Source of the DNA: Desulfobacterales bacterium
GTDB lineage: Bacteria > Desulfobacterota > Desulfobacteria > Desulfobacterales > 4be13
Direction: 5' to 3'
Length of the DNA stretch: 5,630 bases
Assembly (NCBI GenBank): GCA_029940115.1
Contig: JAOZRQ010000102.1
Coordinates: 1 to 5,630, forward strand
How positions within the stretch are numbered: the stretch's first letter is position 1; every line of letters starts with the position of its first letter. The position numbers were made by a program, and so were the translations under genes. Of the stretch, positions 4,848 to 5,630 are shown piece by piece. The notes under the pieces were generated by a model. It saw nothing but the letters and a program-made list of their open reading frames with translations, was not told the origin of the DNA and searched no databases.

Positions 4848-5019
4848 CTGTGTATAGGACAAAAAGTCGGGAATGGGCCAGAAACCCGGCCCCGATAAAA
4901 AACGTCGGGGGCAAGCTTTTTTCCCAGACGGGCCGACAGTCTGAAATCACATGCAACCACAAAATCCGTTAGAATCAGGAATAACTGGGCAGAATCCTCA
5001 TTTTTTCTCCCATGCACAG
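4848..5019. mobile_element. MITE-like palindromic element, copy C (mosaic)
   Basis: The left end CTGTGTATAGGACAAAAA (4848-4865) and the next 25 bp closely match the complement of the right end of the 1066-1190 element. The degenerate right end, finishing CCCATGCACAG at 5019, pairs with it imperfectly (17 of 21 positions against the copy B end). Inside, 4880-4924 matches 87-131 at 43 of 45 bases, including the GCCCCGA/TCGGGGGC hairpin. 4957-4978 is a lone end of the 1706-1826 element family (20 of 22). No target-site duplication is visible, so it is older or rearranged, and its right boundary is less certain than its left. Confidence 0.65.
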
Positions 5020-5138
5020 GACGTAAGAGTAGCCGGAAAGCAAAAAATTCTTTCCAGATGCTTTGAAAACAAAGAGATAGGAACTCATAAACGCGCAAGT
5101 TGCTTAATTCGCGTTCCTGAAAAGATTGTGAGGTTTTT
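5020..5138 (+). other. Leader proximal to the 5139 gene
   Basis: Small hairpins are visible: GGAAAG (5035-5040)/CTTTCC (5050-5055), and two mutually exclusive stems, GGAAC (5080-5084)/GTTCC (5113-5117) and AACGCG (5090-5095)/CGCGTT (5110-5115). I do not recognise a riboswitch. GAGG (5130-5133) is the ribosome-binding site, 5 nt before ATG 5139. Confidence 0.45.
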
Positions 5139-5630
5139 ATGAAGAATAGAAAGAGCAAAGATCAGCTGATTATAGAGGCGTTGCAGACATGCAAACCGCT
5201 TAGTGCCAAGACGATCTCTGAAATGATTTCCAAAGTTGCAGGAAGGAATATCAGAATTCAGGATGTCACAGGCCTGCTTTCAAAAATAAGCGATACTAAG
5301 CGATGTGCTCTCGGCCATTTTGTGGAACGCTCCAAAAACAAGGAGAACATCTTCATCTACAAGATGGTCAAGGAACTCAAGGACATGCCAGGGGACAAGC
5401 TTTACGATCTGACGCTGAAGACAGGAAAATACAAGCTTGACCAAGCACTGGAGGAGTTTCCCAAGTTGCGTAAGCATGTTGATTCCGCTCAACTCAAATC
5501 TGGGAAACAGGTTGACAAAAAGGCCGCTGGAAGCGGTGCCTCCCCTGTTGCTTCTCCAAAGAAGGCTGGCGCAAAGAAGGCCGATGAAAAGAAGACTGCC
5601 GAAAAGAAGGCGGGTGCAAAGAAGGCCGAC
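5139..5630 (+). CDS. Basic protein: N-terminal helical domain + Lys/Ala-rich tail (3' partial)
   Basis: An open frame starts at ATG 5139 (GAGG 5 nt upstream) and is still open at the window end after 164 codons. Residues about 1-110 look globular: DQLIIEALQTCKPLSAKTIS and the following ISKVAGRNIRIQDVTGLLSK have the helix pattern of a winged-helix-like domain, followed by HFVERSKNKENIFIYKM, which could be the wing strands. From about residue 125 the chain becomes low-complexity Lys/Ala with repeats such as KKAGAKKADEKKTAEKKAG, like the tails of bacterial histone-H1-like proteins (Hc1, AlgP, PhaF types), which bind DNA through charge. A nucleoid or DNA-binding role is inferred; I do not recognise the exact family. 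It is probably transcribed from the promoter at 4812-4840. The repetitive tail (AAGAAGG units) may vary in length between strains. Confidence 0.8.
   Translation, partial: MKNRKSKDQLIIEALQTCKPLSAKTISEMISKVAGRNIRIQDVTGLLSKISDTKRCALGHFVERSKNKENIFIYKMVKELKDMPGDKLYDLTLKTGKYKLDQALEEFPKLRKHVDSAQLKSGKQVDKKAAGSGASPVASPKKAGAKKADEKKTAEKKAGAKKAD

Noticed and set aside
4848..5019. Target-site duplication around element C
   Set aside because: ATACTAATT before and GACGTAAGA after do not match; an alternative span 4842-4978 based on CTAATTCTG also lacks a matching pair.
5020..5138. Riboswitch in the leader of the 5139 gene
   Set aside because: Only short simple stems are visible; no conserved riboswitch motif is recognisable.
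4796..5158. 120-codon - strand frame
   Set aside because: Crosses the promoter, element C and the leader of the 5139 gene, includes the repeat-derived peptide, and lacks family features.

Overview
The window looks like bacterial accessory or intergenic-rich chromosome from an anaerobe, most likely a Desulfobacterota (sulfate-reducer or syntroph type) genome. That guess rests on gene content: a stand-alone cyclic-nucleotide-binding-domain protein next to NuoE-like and HndC/HydB-type NuoF-like flavin/iron-sulfur subunits, a CHASE8-like sensor fragment, and many short palindromic repeats. It is an inference from family knowledge; no ribosomal or taxonomic marker is present.

Layout: 1-56 is an 8-bp tandem repeat. 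66-253 is a large nested palindromic repeat. About 325-936 is the remnant of a membrane sensor protein (one transmembrane segment plus a CHASE8-like periplasmic domain) with no visible start codon and no signalling output domain. 1066-1190 is a 125-bp MITE-like element with terminal inverted repeats and a 9-bp target-site duplication (TSD), inserted just before the cyclic-nucleotide-binding-domain gene (1205-1684). 1706-1826 is a second, unrelated MITE-like element (22-bp inverted ends, 8-bp TSD) whose centre is a terminator-like hairpin. 1894-4343 is a two-gene operon, nuoE-like and nuoF-like, overlapping at GTGA. 4344-5138 is a long non-coding stretch with several hairpins, a repeat of the 3' end of the nuoF-like gene, a pair of 45-bp direct repeats, a perfect consensus sigma-70 promoter (TTGACA-N17-TATAAT) and a third palindromic element starting where transcription should begin. 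5139-5630 is the 5' part of a gene for a small basic protein whose C-terminus turns into Lys/Ala-rich histone-H1-like repeats; it runs off the window end.

How the parts work together: the NuoE-like and NuoF-like proteins together would form a soluble NAD(P)H-oxidising diaphorase module of the kind used by [FeFe]-hydrogenase (HydABC/HndABCD) and other electron-bifurcating complexes. No catalytic partner (HydA/HndD, NuoG, formate dehydrogenase, Hdr) follows, so the partner must be encoded elsewhere. The cyclic-nucleotide-domain protein is a plausible regulator or accessory partner, but it lacks a DNA-binding domain and the usual phosphate-binding residues.

The most notable signal is not a gene but a mosaic family of small palindromic elements. 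Three intergenic elements share an AGAAACCCGG-containing core while combining different outer ends. They sit at gene boundaries where they supply or disturb a ribosome-binding site, a terminator and a 5' leader. I see no CRISPR array, tRNA, rRNA, transposase gene or defence system.
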